This document shows positions 8,357-16,400 of a stretch of 64,000 nucleotides of DNA, piece after piece; the first letter of the stretch is position 1, and each line of letters begins with the position of its first letter. Under the pieces are notes generated by a model. It was given only the letters and a program-made list of their open reading frames with translations, ran no database searches and was not told the origin of the DNA. The stretch spans positions 2,461,501 through 2,525,500 of the forward strand of contig JACKIH010000003.1 of assembly GCA_020638575.1 (NCBI GenBank). The letters run 5' to 3'. Position numbers and translations under genes: made by a program. The stretch comes from Rhodospirillaceae bacterium (GTDB lineage: Bacteria > Pseudomonadota > Alphaproteobacteria > DSM-16000 > Inquilinaceae).

Positions 8357-9410
8357 GGCGCCGGCGCCCGACACCCCGAAGCCGGAGACCCCCAGTCGGC
8401 GCGGTACCTATCGCTGGCAGAAGGAGGTTCCGCCCGGCTGGCGCGACCTGGTGGCCGGCGGCAAGCGGGCCAGGCGGTGGCGGCGCTACTGGATCGCCGA
8501 TGTGCTGGACGGGCTGGGCGACGTCGTCGGCTCCGGCCTGATGCGCCGCGGCCCGGTCGAGGCCGTCTCGGCCCTGGGCGGCCGGCTCGGCCGCCGCGCC
8601 GGGGCCAGGGTGCACCTCCACGGCACGGAGGTGGCGCGCACGGCATTGCGCCACCTGCGGCCCGAGGTTTCGCCGGAGGCCGAGGACGCCTGGCTCGGCG
8701 ACATGTGGGAGAATATCGGCCGCACCTTTGCCGAAACGGCGCTGCTGTCGCGCCTGCACGACCAGGGGCGGCTCCAGGGCGGGGCCGTGGAGCACTTCCA
8801 GCGGGCCTTGCGCGACGGCGTGCCGGCCATCGCCCTGTTCGCCCACGTGGGCAACTGGGAGCTCGCCTACGGCTTCCTGCCGCGCCACGGCGTGCCGCTG
8901 TCGTTTGCCTACCAGCCGCCGGACAACCGCTTCCGCCACTGGGTGATCAAGCGCACCCGCCAGCGCCAGGGCGCGGAAATCCTGCCGCCGGACCTGCGCA
9001 GCCTGCGCCCGCTGCTGGAGCGCCTGCGCGCCGGCCGGGTGGTGGGCTTCGCGGTGGACGAGGCGATCGAGGACTATTGCTACGGGCCCGCCTTCGGCCG
9101 GCCGCTCGATCCCGCCGCCAACATCGCGGTGGTGCAGGTGCTGGCCCATCTGGCCGGTGCGCGCATCATCCCCGGCTACTGCCTGCGCCGGCCGGGCGTG
9201 CGCTTCGACGTGGAGATCGGCGCGCCGCTCATCGATTTCTCGCGCCAGCGGCCCGAGCGGCTGACGCGCGCCCACATCGCGGAGGGGGCGGCGGTGATCA
9301 ACGCGCATTTCGAGCCGGTGATCCACGCCAACCTGCAGCAGTGGTTCATGCTCCACCAGTTCGGCATCCGCGAGGGCGAATCGCCCCGCTTCGTGCCGGC
9401 GATGTCTTAG
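8337..9410 (+). CDS. Lysophospholipid/lipid A acyltransferase, LpxL/HtrB-like
   Basis: This 357-residue protein belongs to the LpxL/HtrB acyltransferase family. It carries the catalytic HVGNWE motif (His170 to Glu175) and the downstream region GRVVGFAVDEA seen in the family. Such enzymes transfer fatty acyl chains onto lipid A precursors or other lipids at the inner membrane. There is no obvious N-terminal membrane anchor: the first 30 residues are Pro-rich and polar. The ATG lies inside the end of the P450 gene (20-base overlap), which links acyl transfer with an oxidised lipid substrate. The exact acceptor is unknown. Confidence 0.8.
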   Translation: MCATQPEAPAPDTPKPETPSRRGTYRWQKEVPPGWRDLVAGGKRARRWRRYWIADVLDGLGDVVGSGLMRRGPVEAVSALGGRLGRRAGARVHLHGTEVARTALRHLRPEVSPEAEDAWLGDMWENIGRTFAETALLSRLHDQGRLQGGAVEHFQRALRDGVPAIALFAHVGNWELAYGFLPRHGVPLSFAYQPPDNRFRHWVIKRTRQRQGAEILPPDLRSLRPLLERLRAGRVVGFAVDEAIEDYCYGPAFGRPLDPAANIAVVQVLAHLAGARIIPGYCLRRPGVRFDVEIGAPLIDFSRQRPERLTRAHIAEGAAVINAHFEPVIHANLQQWFMLHQFGIREGESPRFVPAMS

Positions 9411-9430
9411 GTGCGGCCGGCTGGGGCCGG

Positions 9431-10063
9431 TCACCAGGTCTCGGGCTTGTGGACCGGCCGGCCGTGGCGACCGAGGATCGGGTTCGGCAACTGGCAGGCC
9501 GCCAGCCGTGCCGGCGTAATATGCCGCACGAACGACGAGACGGCGGCCAGTCGCTTGGTGGGCTGTCTGCCGTCGAGACAGACAAGACCCACTGGCTTGC
9601 CCATATCCTCGCGGACCATGCGCAGCGGCTCGCACAGGTCAGTGTCCTGGGACATCACGACGGCAGCGTCGTAGCGGTCGCGCCAGCCGTCGTTCAGGAG
9701 ATGGGCGGCAAGGTTGACGTCGGAGCCTTTTTCTTCGGTGTCATGGACCTCGACATAGACATGCGGATCCCAGGTGGGATGGGCGATCGGCCGCCACTTG
9801 GTCTTGGGAAGGAAGCGCCCGTAGTGGACTTTGATCTCGGGGATCGTCGCCAGGGCACTGAGATAGGCTTGCTGACGCTTGGGCGCGTCGGTGTCGCCGG
9901 CGCGGGGACTTATTCTGGCCGTGAAGTAACGAACACAGTCGATCTCATCGGATGAATCGACGAGTAGCCTGGACAGCTTGAGCAGGTCCAGCCACTTGAA
10001 CGATGTGCGGCGCAGGGCGCGGTAGTACAGGTTGAACCCGTCAACATAGACCCTGACACGCAT
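9431..10063 (-). CDS. NYN-domain (LabA/DUF88-type) putative ribonuclease
   Basis: The 210-residue product starts MRVRVYVDGFNLYY and has the acidic residues of the PIN-like NYN fold: Asp8 in VDGFN, Asp115 in KGSDVNLAAH, and Asp140/Asp142 in MSQDTDL. NYN proteins are metal-dependent RNases in RNA processing or defence. The start at 10063 places Asp8 directly at the N-terminus, as expected. It is divergent from the rbfA operon, and a perfect 7-bp palindrome lies about 95 bases upstream. No partner gene suggests a toxin-antitoxin pair. The target is unknown. Confidence 0.82.
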   Translation of the reverse strand: MRVRVYVDGFNLYYRALRRTSFKWLDLLKLSRLLVDSSDEIDCVRYFTARISPRAGDTDAPKRQQAYLSALATIPEIKVHYGRFLPKTKWRPIAHPTWDPHVYVEVHDTEEKGSDVNLAAHLLNDGWRDRYDAAVVMSQDTDLCEPLRMVREDMGKPVGLVCLDGRQPTKRLAAVSSFVRHITPARLAACQLPNPILGRHGRPVHKPETW

Positions 10064-10366
10064 CGCCGTCCGCCGAATACAGCAAAGGCCGCACCTGCCG
10101 AGGCATCGCGCGGCCTTTGAACCGACAGCACGCTGCCGGTGAGTACAGTCCATAAATATACGGCGACCGTATACGAAATCCAGGAAAACACGACACGGTT
10201 CTCGCATTCGCCATTGAGACGGCGACGCGGACGGTGGGTGGGAGGCTGCGCGTCCGCCTCTTGACTTCCGGCCGGCGATCTGGTTTCTGCGCGCCCTTCG
10301 GCGGCACCGGATACCGCATGCCCGGCCCGGCGGTTCAAACCCGCGGTCCGGCCCGAGAGAGCGACC
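10064..10366. other. Intergenic region between NYN gene and rbfA, shared promoter region
   Basis: This 303-base gap separates the divergent NYN gene and rbfA. It holds the palindrome at 10157-10173 and an A+T-richer stretch around 10140-10200. Possible reading frames inside it have no recognisable product. infB, often upstream of rbfA, is not present. Confidence 0.5.
10157..10173. promoter_or_regulatory. Perfect inverted repeat, candidate operator
   Basis: TATACGG at 10157-10163 and CCGTATA at 10167-10173 form a perfect 7-bp inverted repeat with a 3-base centre. It lies in the divergent promoter region, so it could control the NYN gene, rbfA, or both. No regulator gene is adjacent. Confidence 0.4.
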
Positions 10367-10798
10367 ATGAAACACCACGACCGCCACCAGCCGAGCCAGC
10401 GCCAGCTCCGCGTCGGCGAGCAGATCCGCCACAGCCTGTCGGAGATCCTCGCTCGCGGCGAGCTGCACGACCCCGAGCTGATCGACGTCTCCATCACCGT
10501 CAGCGAGGTGCGCATCAGCCCCGACCTGCGCAACGCCACCGCCTTCGTGGTGCCGCTGGGCGGCGCCCATGTGGGGGAAACGGTGGCCGCCCTGCGCCGC
10601 GCTGCTCCGCACCTGCGCGCGCTGGTGTCCCGCGGCCTCAGGCTGAAATACGCGCCCACCCTGTCGTTCCAGGCCGACACCTCCTTCGACGAGGCCGACC
10701 GCATCGGGCAGCTTCTGCGCTCGCCCCAGGTGGTCCGCGACCTCCACCACGAGGACGACGACAGCGGCGAGGACGGGGAGGACGACCGTGGGGCGTAA
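10367..10798 (+). CDS. rbfA: Ribosome-binding factor A
   Basis: RbfA is a KH-like 30S maturation factor needed for 16S rRNA 5' processing and cold adaptation. The 143-residue product shows the family pattern RQLRVGEQIRHSLSEIL near the N-terminus and the SEVRISPDLRNATAFV strand region. An acidic tail (DDDSGEDGEDD) follows the domain. It is the first gene of the rbfA-truB-rpsO-pnp run and overlaps truB by 11 bases. Confidence 0.95.
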   Translation: MKHHDRHQPSQRQLRVGEQIRHSLSEILARGELHDPELIDVSITVSEVRISPDLRNATAFVVPLGGAHVGETVAALRRAAPHLRALVSRGLRLKYAPTLSFQADTSFDEADRIGQLLRSPQVVRDLHHEDDDSGEDGEDDRGA

Positions 10799-11741
10799 GC
10801 GGCGGGGCAAGCCGATCCACGGCTGGCTGGTGATCGACAAGCCGGCCGACATGACCTCCACCGACGTGGTGGGCCGGGTGCGCCGGCTGATGGACGCCGC
10901 CAAGGCGGGCCATGCCGGCACGCTCGATCCCATGGCCACCGGCGTGCTGCCGCTGGCCCTGGGCGAAGCGACCAAGACCGTCAGCTTCGCCATGGACCGC
11001 ACCAAAACCTACCGATTCACGGTGCGCTGGGGCATCGCCACCGATACCGACGACGCCGAGGGCAAGGAAACTGCGCGCAGCGAGGTGCGCCCCGAGCCTG
11101 AGGCCATCGCCGCCGTGCTGCCCCGCTTCCTGGGGCAGATCTCCCAGGTGCCGCCGGCCTATTCCGCCATCAAGGTGCAGGGCGAGCGCGCCTACGACCT
11201 GGCGCGCGAGGGCGAGGAGGTGGTGCTGGCGGCGCGCACCGTCACCATCCACGCGCTGCGCCTGGTCGACCTGCCCGACCGCGACCACGCGGTGATGGAG
11301 GCGGACTGCGGCAAGGGTACCTATATGCGGGCACTGGCCCGCGACATCGCGGTTGCGTTGGGCACCGTCGGCCACCTGTCAACGCTGTGCCGCACCCGCG
11401 TAGGTCCTTTCTTGCTTGACGACGCTATCGGCCTCCACCAATTAGAGGCGCTGGTAGCGAGGGGGGAGGCAAGCTCCGCCCTGCTGCCTGTCGACGCACC
11501 GCTGGACGACATCCCGGCGGTGACGCTGACGGAACCCGAAGCGCATCGGATGCGCCGGGGTCAACCCGTCTCCCTGCTGCGTCGTTCGGACCGGGACCGG
11601 CTTGCCGGCCTCTCGCCAGACGACCGCACCGGCGGCGTTGTCCTGGCGCGGGTAAACCTCCTCCCCGTGGCCTTGGCCCGGTTGGAAGGGGCGGAACTCA
11701 AGCCGGTGCGCGTGCTCAACCTCCAGTCCCAGGATGCATGA
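10788..11741 (+). CDS. truB: tRNA pseudouridine(55) synthase
   Basis: TruB makes pseudouridine 55 in the T-loop of tRNAs. The catalytic Asp is Asp47 in the motif GTLDPMATG; the family stretches PPAYSAIKVQGERAYDLAR and GTYMRALARDI are also present. The 317-residue length is normal. The start is GTG at 10788 inside the end of rbfA, and its stop overlaps an ATG just before rpsO, indicating one polycistronic mRNA. Confidence 0.96.
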   Translation: MGRKRRGKPIHGWLVIDKPADMTSTDVVGRVRRLMDAAKAGHAGTLDPMATGVLPLALGEATKTVSFAMDRTKTYRFTVRWGIATDTDDAEGKETARSEVRPEPEAIAAVLPRFLGQISQVPPAYSAIKVQGERAYDLAREGEEVVLAARTVTIHALRLVDLPDRDHAVMEADCGKGTYMRALARDIAVALGTVGHLSTLCRTRVGPFLLDDAIGLHQLEALVARGEASSALLPVDAPLDDIPAVTLTEPEAHRMRRGQPVSLLRRSDRDRLAGLSPDDRTGGVVLARVNLLPVALARLEGAELKPVRVLNLQSQDA

Positions 11742-11743
11742 CG

Positions 11744-12013
11744 ATGTCGATTACCGCTGAGCGGAAGCAGGAACTGATTTCCGAATACGCCACCGCCGAG
11801 GGCGACACCGGGTCGCCGGAAATCCAGGTGGCGGTGCTGTCGGAGCGGATCTCCAACCTCACCGAGCACCTGAAGGTCCACAAGAGCGACTTCCATTCGC
11901 GCCGTGGCCTGCTGGTGATGGTCGGCCGCCGCCGCCGGCTGCTGGACTACATGAAGCGCAAGGACGTGTCGCGTTACGAGACCGTGGTGAAGCGCTTGGG
12001 CCTGCGCCGTTGA
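11744..12013 (+). CDS. rpsO: 30S ribosomal protein S15
   Basis: The 89-residue product begins MSITAERKQELISEYA and matches S15 over its full length, including the HKSDFHSRRGL segment that contacts 16S rRNA. Two in-frame ATG codons exist, at 11738 and 11744. The second is preferred because it gives the canonical 89 residues and has AGGA nine bases upstream, while the first is too close to that site. It lies between truB and pnp, the classic order. Confidence 0.96.
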   Translation: MSITAERKQELISEYATAEGDTGSPEIQVAVLSERISNLTEHLKVHKSDFHSRRGLLVMVGRRRRLLDYMKRKDVSRYETVVKRLGLRR

Positions 12014-12288
12014 TGGCGTTGCGCCGCGCCCACCGGCGCCCGCCGTTCCGGACGGCGACGCCCCCGACCAGCCGGGGGAAACCCCGGGCGAAGATGGCGA
12101 CCCTTTTGGGCCGTTGACCCTACGCCGCCGCCGCGCCGAACCGGCCGGCGGCGTTGGCGTACTTACGACCCCGTGCCACCCAGAAGCGGCGATGCACGGG
12201 CCCATTGGCAGGGCCACAGCGGGCAAGGGTGCCCGGGCCCACCCGTCCAGCCGATCCGCGGCCGGACGGTCGGAAGGAAGGACGGACG

Positions 12289-14421
12289 ATGTTCGAGATT
12301 TACCGCAAAGAGATCGACTGGGGCGGCCGCCCGCTGGTGTTGGAAACCGGCAAGGTCGCCCGCCAGGCCGACGGGGCCGTGATGGCCACCTACGGCGATA
12401 CGACGGTGCTGTGCACCGCCGTCGGCGAGAAGAAGGGCCGCGATGTCGATTTCTTCCCGCTCACGGTGAACTACCAGGAAAAGACCTTCGCCGCCGGCAA
12501 GATCCCCGGCGGCTTTTTCAAGCGCGAAGGCCGCCCGTCTGAGAAGGAGACGCTGGTCTCCCGCCTCATCGACCGGCCGATCCGCCCGCTGTTCCACAAG
12601 AGCTACCGCAACGAGACGCAGGTAATCTGCACCGTGCTGAGCCACGACCTGGAGAACGATCCGGACGTGGTGGCGATGATCGGTGCGTCGGCGGCGCTGA
12701 CCATTTCCGGTCTGCCGTTCCTCGGCCCCATCGGGGCGGCCCGGGTTGGCCAGGTGGACGGCGAATACGTACTGAACCCCACCACCGACCAGCTCAAGAC
12801 CTCCAAGCTCGACCTGGTGGTCGCCGGCACGCTGGACGGCGTGATGATGGTGGAATCGGAAGCCAAGGAGCTGACCGAGGAGGTCATGCTGGGGGCGGTG
12901 ACCTTCGGCCATGCCGGCTTCCAGCCGGTGATCAAGGCGATCATCGAGCTGGCGGAGCTGGCCGCCAAGGACCCGTGGACCCCGCCGGAAGCCTCGGTCG
13001 ACAAGGACGCCGTGCGCGCCCGCCTGGCCGATGCCGGGGCCGTCGCCGACCTGACGGCGGCCTACGGCATCCGCGTCAAGCAGGAGCGCTACCAGGCCGT
13101 CTCCGCCGCCAAGGAGAAGGCGGTGGCGTCGTTGGGCGACGATGCCGAAGCGCTGTCGGTGGCCGACAGCGTGCTGAAGGGCATGGAAAGCGACATCGTG
13201 CGCGGCACCATCCTCGACGGCGGCGCCCGCATCGATGGCCGCGACACCAAGACGGTGCGCCCCATCGTGGCGGAGGTCGGCATCATGCGCCGCGCCCACG
13301 GCTCGGCCCTGTTCACCCGCGGCGAAACCCAGGCGCTGGTGAATGCCACGCTGGGCACCGGCCAGGACGAGCAGATCATCGACGCACTGGAAGGCGAGTA
13401 CCGCGAAAACTTCATGCTGCACTACAATTTCCCGCCCTATTCGGTGGGCGAGACGGGGCGCATGGGCTCCCCTGGGCGGCGTGAAATCGGCCACGGCAAG
13501 CTGGCCTGGCGGGCGGTGCGGCCGCTGCTGCCGGCGAAGGAAGACTTCCCCTACACCATCCGCGTGGTGTCGGAGATCACGGAGTCGAACGGCTCGTCCT
13601 CCATGGCCACGGTGTGCGGCACCTCGCTGGCGCTGATGGATGCCGGCGTGCCCCTGTCGCGGCCGGTGGCGGGCATCGCCATGGGCCTGATCAAGGAGGG
13701 CGACCGCTTCGCCGTGTTGTCCGACATCATGGGCGACGAGGACCACCTGGGCGACATGGACTTCAAGGTGGCCGGCACCGATGTCGGCGTCACCTCGCTG
13801 CAGATGGACATCAAGATCACCAGCGTGACGCCGGAGATCATGAGCGTGGCGCTCGACCAGGCGCGCGACGGCCGCCTGCACATTCTGGGCGAGATGGCCA
13901 AGGCGCTCACCGGTGCCAGGGACGACGTGAACGAGCACGCGCCGCGCATCACCACCATGTCGATCCCCAAGGAGAAGATCCGCGACGTGATCGGCTCCGG
14001 CGGCAAGGTGATCCGCGAGATCTGCGAGGTCACCGGGGCGAAGATCGACATCGACGATGACGGCACCATCAAGGTGGCGGCGGCCGATACCAAGGCCAGC
14101 CAGGCGGCGGTGGACTGGATCCGCGGCATCGTGGCGGAGCCGGAAGTCGGCACCGTCTACACCGGCAAGGTGGTGAAGACGGTGGATTTCGGCGCCTTCG
14201 TCAACTTCCTCGGCACGCGCGACGGGCTGGTGCACATCTCCGAACTGGCGCAAAAGCGCGTCGGCAAGGTGACCGACGTGGTCAATGTCGGCGACCAGGT
14301 GAAGGTGAAGTGCCTGGGCGTGGACGACCGCGGCAAGGTCAAGCTGTCCATGAAGGTCGTCGACCAGGAAACCGGCGAGGACCTGTCGCTGAAGAAGGAC
14401 GACGGGATGGAAGTGGCGTAG
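12289..14421 (+). CDS. pnp: Polyribonucleotide nucleotidyltransferase (PNPase)
   Basis: PNPase degrades RNA phosphorolytically from the 3' end and is a degradosome component. The 710-residue protein has two RNase PH-like domains (about 1-210 and 305-530), a KH domain with the VIGSGGKVI loop (near 565) and a C-terminal S1 domain (from about 623). The ATG at 12289 follows GGAAGGAAGG and starts MFEIYRKEIDWGGRPL, the family N-terminus. The 275-base gap after rpsO contains GC-rich inverted repeats and could be an autoregulatory leader. Transcription ends at a clear terminator at 14486-14513. Confidence 0.97.
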   Translation: MFEIYRKEIDWGGRPLVLETGKVARQADGAVMATYGDTTVLCTAVGEKKGRDVDFFPLTVNYQEKTFAAGKIPGGFFKREGRPSEKETLVSRLIDRPIRPLFHKSYRNETQVICTVLSHDLENDPDVVAMIGASAALTISGLPFLGPIGAARVGQVDGEYVLNPTTDQLKTSKLDLVVAGTLDGVMMVESEAKELTEEVMLGAVTFGHAGFQPVIKAIIELAELAAKDPWTPPEASVDKDAVRARLADAGAVADLTAAYGIRVKQERYQAVSAAKEKAVASLGDDAEALSVADSVLKGMESDIVRGTILDGGARIDGRDTKTVRPIVAEVGIMRRAHGSALFTRGETQALVNATLGTGQDEQIIDALEGEYRENFMLHYNFPPYSVGETGRMGSPGRREIGHGKLAWRAVRPLLPAKEDFPYTIRVVSEITESNGSSSMATVCGTSLALMDAGVPLSRPVAGIAMGLIKEGDRFAVLSDIMGDEDHLGDMDFKVAGTDVGVTSLQMDIKITSVTPEIMSVALDQARDGRLHILGEMAKALTGARDDVNEHAPRITTMSIPKEKIRDVIGSGGKVIREICEVTGAKIDIDDDGTIKVAAADTKASQAAVDWIRGIVAEPEVGTVYTGKVVKTVDFGAFVNFLGTRDGLVHISELAQKRVGKVTDVVNVGDQVKVKCLGVDDRGKVKLSMKVVDQETGEDLSLKKDDGMEVA

Positions 14422-14485
14422 GCCACCGCTCGCTTACAGGGACGCGGGGCCACGAGCCCCGCGGATCCCGTCGGGGACTGCGAAA

Positions 14486-14513
14486 GGGGGCCGGGCAACC
14501 GGCCCCCTTTTTT
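14486..14513 (+). terminator. Rho-independent terminator after pnp
   Basis: A perfect 9-bp stem, GGGGGCCGG at 14486-14494 with CCGGCCCCC at 14499-14507, has a 4-base loop and is followed directly by six T residues. It ends the rbfA-truB-rpsO-pnp transcript. Confidence 0.92.
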
Positions 14514-14549
14514 GTTGGCGACGGTGCGCGATTTCCACACTGTGGGGCC

Positions 14550-14876
14550 ATGAGCGTCGGCGAACTCACACGGTTGGAAACGGTTGTGCAGGTGCTGCGC
14601 GCCCATCAGGCGGCGTTGCGCCGCGACGGCGTGCGCCATGTCGACATCTTCGGCTCGCTGGCGCGCGGCGCGGCCGATGCGCGCTCGGATGTCGATCTGT
14701 GCGTGGACCTGGACCCTGCGGCCCGAGCCAAAGGCTTCGCACAAGTGGGCCAAATCGAAGATCTCAAGGCACAGCTTCAAACGATCGTCGGTGCACCGGT
14801 CGATCTGGTGATCGCGCCTGTCACCAAACCGGACTTGCGCCGGCATATTGAGCAGGATGCCGTTCGTGCCTTCTAG
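14550..14876 (+). CDS. MNT-type nucleotidyltransferase (MntA-like antitoxin), orphan
   Basis: The 108-residue protein is a minimal nucleotidyltransferase: IFGSLARGAADARSDVDL contains the GS motif and the catalytic DxD. In MNT-HEPN toxin-antitoxin pairs this protein AMPylates and silences the HEPN RNase toxin encoded directly downstream. Here the expected HEPN gene is missing: only a 12-codon frame starting at 14857, overlapping this gene's end, remains before a repeat element. The protein might thus be an antitoxin relic or act on another target. Confidence 0.78.
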   Translation: MSVGELTRLETVVQVLRAHQAALRRDGVRHVDIFGSLARGAADARSDVDLCVDLDPAARAKGFAQVGQIEDLKAQLQTIVGAPVDLVIAPVTKPDLRRHIEQDAVRAF

Positions 14877-14895
14877 GGATCTCCTTTCTCAATAA
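14857..14895 (+). pseudogene. Possible 5' remnant of a HEPN toxin gene
   Basis: An ATG at 14857, preceded by GAGCAGG and overlapping the end of the MNT gene, opens a 12-codon frame (MPFVPSRDLLSQ). The position and first residues fit the usual start of a HEPN (DUF86-type) partner. The frame stops at 14895, five bases before a palindromic repeat element, suggesting deletion of the rest. This is inference from position and context; twelve residues cannot prove homology. Confidence 0.3.
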
Positions 14896-14899
14896 GATC

Positions 14900-14964
14900 G
14901 TCATGCCCGCGGAGGCGGGCATCTCATTGAAATTCAAAGAGATCCTCGCCTACGCGAGGATGAC
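14900..14964. repeat. Second repeat family, copy 1 (65 bp)
   Basis: The element begins GTCATGCCCGC and ends GCGAGGATGAC, so its ends are complementary. It contains two small palindromes, CCCGCGGAGGCGGG and ATCCTCGCCTACGCGAGGAT. A copy of nearly the same length and layout lies at 59835-59898, and a fragment GCGAGGATGACGG lies at 15031-15043. It resembles the small intergenic palindromic repeats common in proteobacteria. Confidence 0.7.
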
Positions 14965-15103
14965 CGCTGGGTGGATGGAGCGCTCGGCTTTGTGTGGAAA
15001 ATTGAGGGGCGAGAAGCAGTGTCGGCGTCCGCGAGGATGACGGCCTGTGGCCCAGTGGGCGATGCCGGCGTGCAAGGATGGGTGCCGGACGCGGGCGGCG
15101 TCT
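14965..15103. other. Gap between repeat and LysR gene
   Basis: The stretch holds a 13-base fragment of the second repeat family at 15031-15043 but no supported gene. It is probably debris of repeated insertions behind the MNT gene. Confidence 0.4.
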
Positions 15104-15985
15104 CTACGTCCCCTCCACCTCCCCCACCACCCAGTCGCGGAAGGCCCGCACGCGGGGGTCGGCGAGGCGCTCCTTCAGGTAGACCAGGTGGTAGCCCATG
15201 CCCGTCACCACCATGGGCTCGAAGGGCTGCACCAGGGTGCCGGCGGAAAGCTCCGGGGCGGCATATTCGGAATATCCCAGCAGCAGCCCTTCGCCGTTGA
15301 TCGCCGCCTGGGTGGCCATGGAGTAGTTGCCGAAGAAGAACTCGCGCGCCGGGCGGAAGGGCGGCACGCCCGCCGCCTCCAGCCAGATGTCCCAATCGTC
15401 GTGATAGACGCGCAGCAGCGTTTGCCGGGCGAGCGCCTCGGCCGTCGGCTGCGCCCCCAACCCGACCCTCAGCGAAGGCGCGCACAGCGGCGTGACGGAG
15501 AACATGAGCAGCGGCTCCACCTCCAGCCCCGGCCACTGCCCGCGGCCATAGCGCACCGCCAGATCGGCCTCCCCGGCCACCAGGTCGGCCAGTTGCGGGC
15601 CGCTGAGAATGGAAAAGTCCATGTCGGGATAGGCGGCGCGGAAGCGGTGCAGGCGAGGCATCAGCCAGCGCAGCCCGAACTCCGAATAGAGGCTGATGGT
15701 GAGCGGCCGCGACAGGTCCGGGCCCAGCAGGTCGGCGGTGGCCTGGGCGAGCCGGCGGAACGCCTCTTCCACCGGGGCGCGGTAGCGGGCGCCCGCTTCG
15801 GTCAGCGCCAGGCCGCGCGACTGGCGCGTCAGCAGCGGCACGCCGAGCTCGTCCTCCAGCCCGCGGATGCGGTGGCTGACGGCACTCACCGTGATGCCCA
15901 GCGTCTCCGCCGCGCGCGTGAGGGTGCCGGTGCGCGCCACGGCCTCGAAAGCCTGCAGGCCGCGCAGCGAAGGAAGCCGCCGCAT
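15104..15985 (-). CDS. LysR-family transcriptional regulator (GcvA-like)
   Basis: The 293-residue protein has an N-terminal winged helix-turn-helix (residues 3-62; ALITRAAE-type helix seen as TLTRAAETLGITVSAVSHRI) and a LysR substrate-binding domain (about 90-290). The sequence style, beginning RRLPSLRGLQAFEAVARTG, matches the GcvA subgroup. It lies divergent to a small hypothetical gene, and a 6-bp inverted repeat with 7-base centre lies 14-32 bases upstream of its start, suitable for autoregulation. The effector is unknown. Confidence 0.9.
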   Translation of the reverse strand: MRRLPSLRGLQAFEAVARTGTLTRAAETLGITVSAVSHRIRGLEDELGVPLLTRQSRGLALTEAGARYRAPVEEAFRRLAQATADLLGPDLSRPLTISLYSEFGLRWLMPRLHRFRAAYPDMDFSILSGPQLADLVAGEADLAVRYGRGQWPGLEVEPLLMFSVTPLCAPSLRVGLGAQPTAEALARQTLLRVYHDDWDIWLEAAGVPPFRPAREFFFGNYSMATQAAINGEGLLLGYSEYAAPELSAGTLVQPFEPMVVTGMGYHLVYLKERLADPRVRAFRDWVVGEVEGT

Positions 15986-15998
15986 CGGCGCCTCCTAT

Positions 15999-16017
15999 AT
16001 TTGAGGTTTCTTCAAAT
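15999..16017. promoter_or_regulatory. Candidate LysR binding site
   Basis: ATTTGA at 15999-16004 and TCAAAT at 16012-16017 form a perfect inverted repeat, and the pattern fits the LysR T-N11-A box. It lies in the divergent gap just upstream of the LysR gene start at 15985 and about 55 bases before the small gene at 16073. Confidence 0.5.
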
Positions 16018-16072
16018 CATTGCTCAGGTAATCGCGATTGTGCTCCCCCATTTCCCGGTGTCAACTGCGCCC

Positions 16073-16387
16073 ATGATGTTCAGTTTTCTCAAGCTATGGC
16101 GGGCGCCGAGGAGCGCCCGGCGGGTGGGCGCCTGCGCCCGGCCTGTGGGGGATGCGATGCGCGATGCCCTGATGCGTTACAACCTGCCCGGCCCGCCGGG
16201 CCTCGCCGACCACACGATGCACGTACTGGGGCGCCGGCCCGCGCCGCAGGGTCCCGGCGGGTTGGCGGAGTGCGACGACGCCAGCGTGGTGGAGCGCCAA
16301 GCCGACACCGGCACTCGCCGGGCCGGGGCGGCCTGGGCGCCGGGATTTTCGCTGACGCGCGGCGGGCGCGAGCCGGCCCGCGGCTGA
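16073..16387 (+). CDS. Small hypothetical protein divergent from LysR gene
   Basis: This 104-residue frame starts MMFSFLKLWRAPRSARRVG and is rich in Arg, Ala and Gly. Third codon positions are almost all G or C, as in real genes of this genome, and it fills the space between the LysR gene and panC. I recognise no domain and see no good ribosome binding site, so it may be a gene or a chance open frame. If real, it would be the natural target of the LysR regulator. Confidence 0.35.
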   Translation: MMFSFLKLWRAPRSARRVGACARPVGDAMRDALMRYNLPGPPGLADHTMHVLGRRPAPQGPGGLAECDDASVVERQADTGTRRAGAAWAPGFSLTRGGREPARG

Positions 16388-16400
16388 CGGGAAAACCCCG

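Noticed and set aside
12163..14253. A 696-codon minus-strand frame opposite pnp
   Set aside because: PNPase on the plus strand is certain, and the antisense frame is His/Arg/Asp-rich without motifs.
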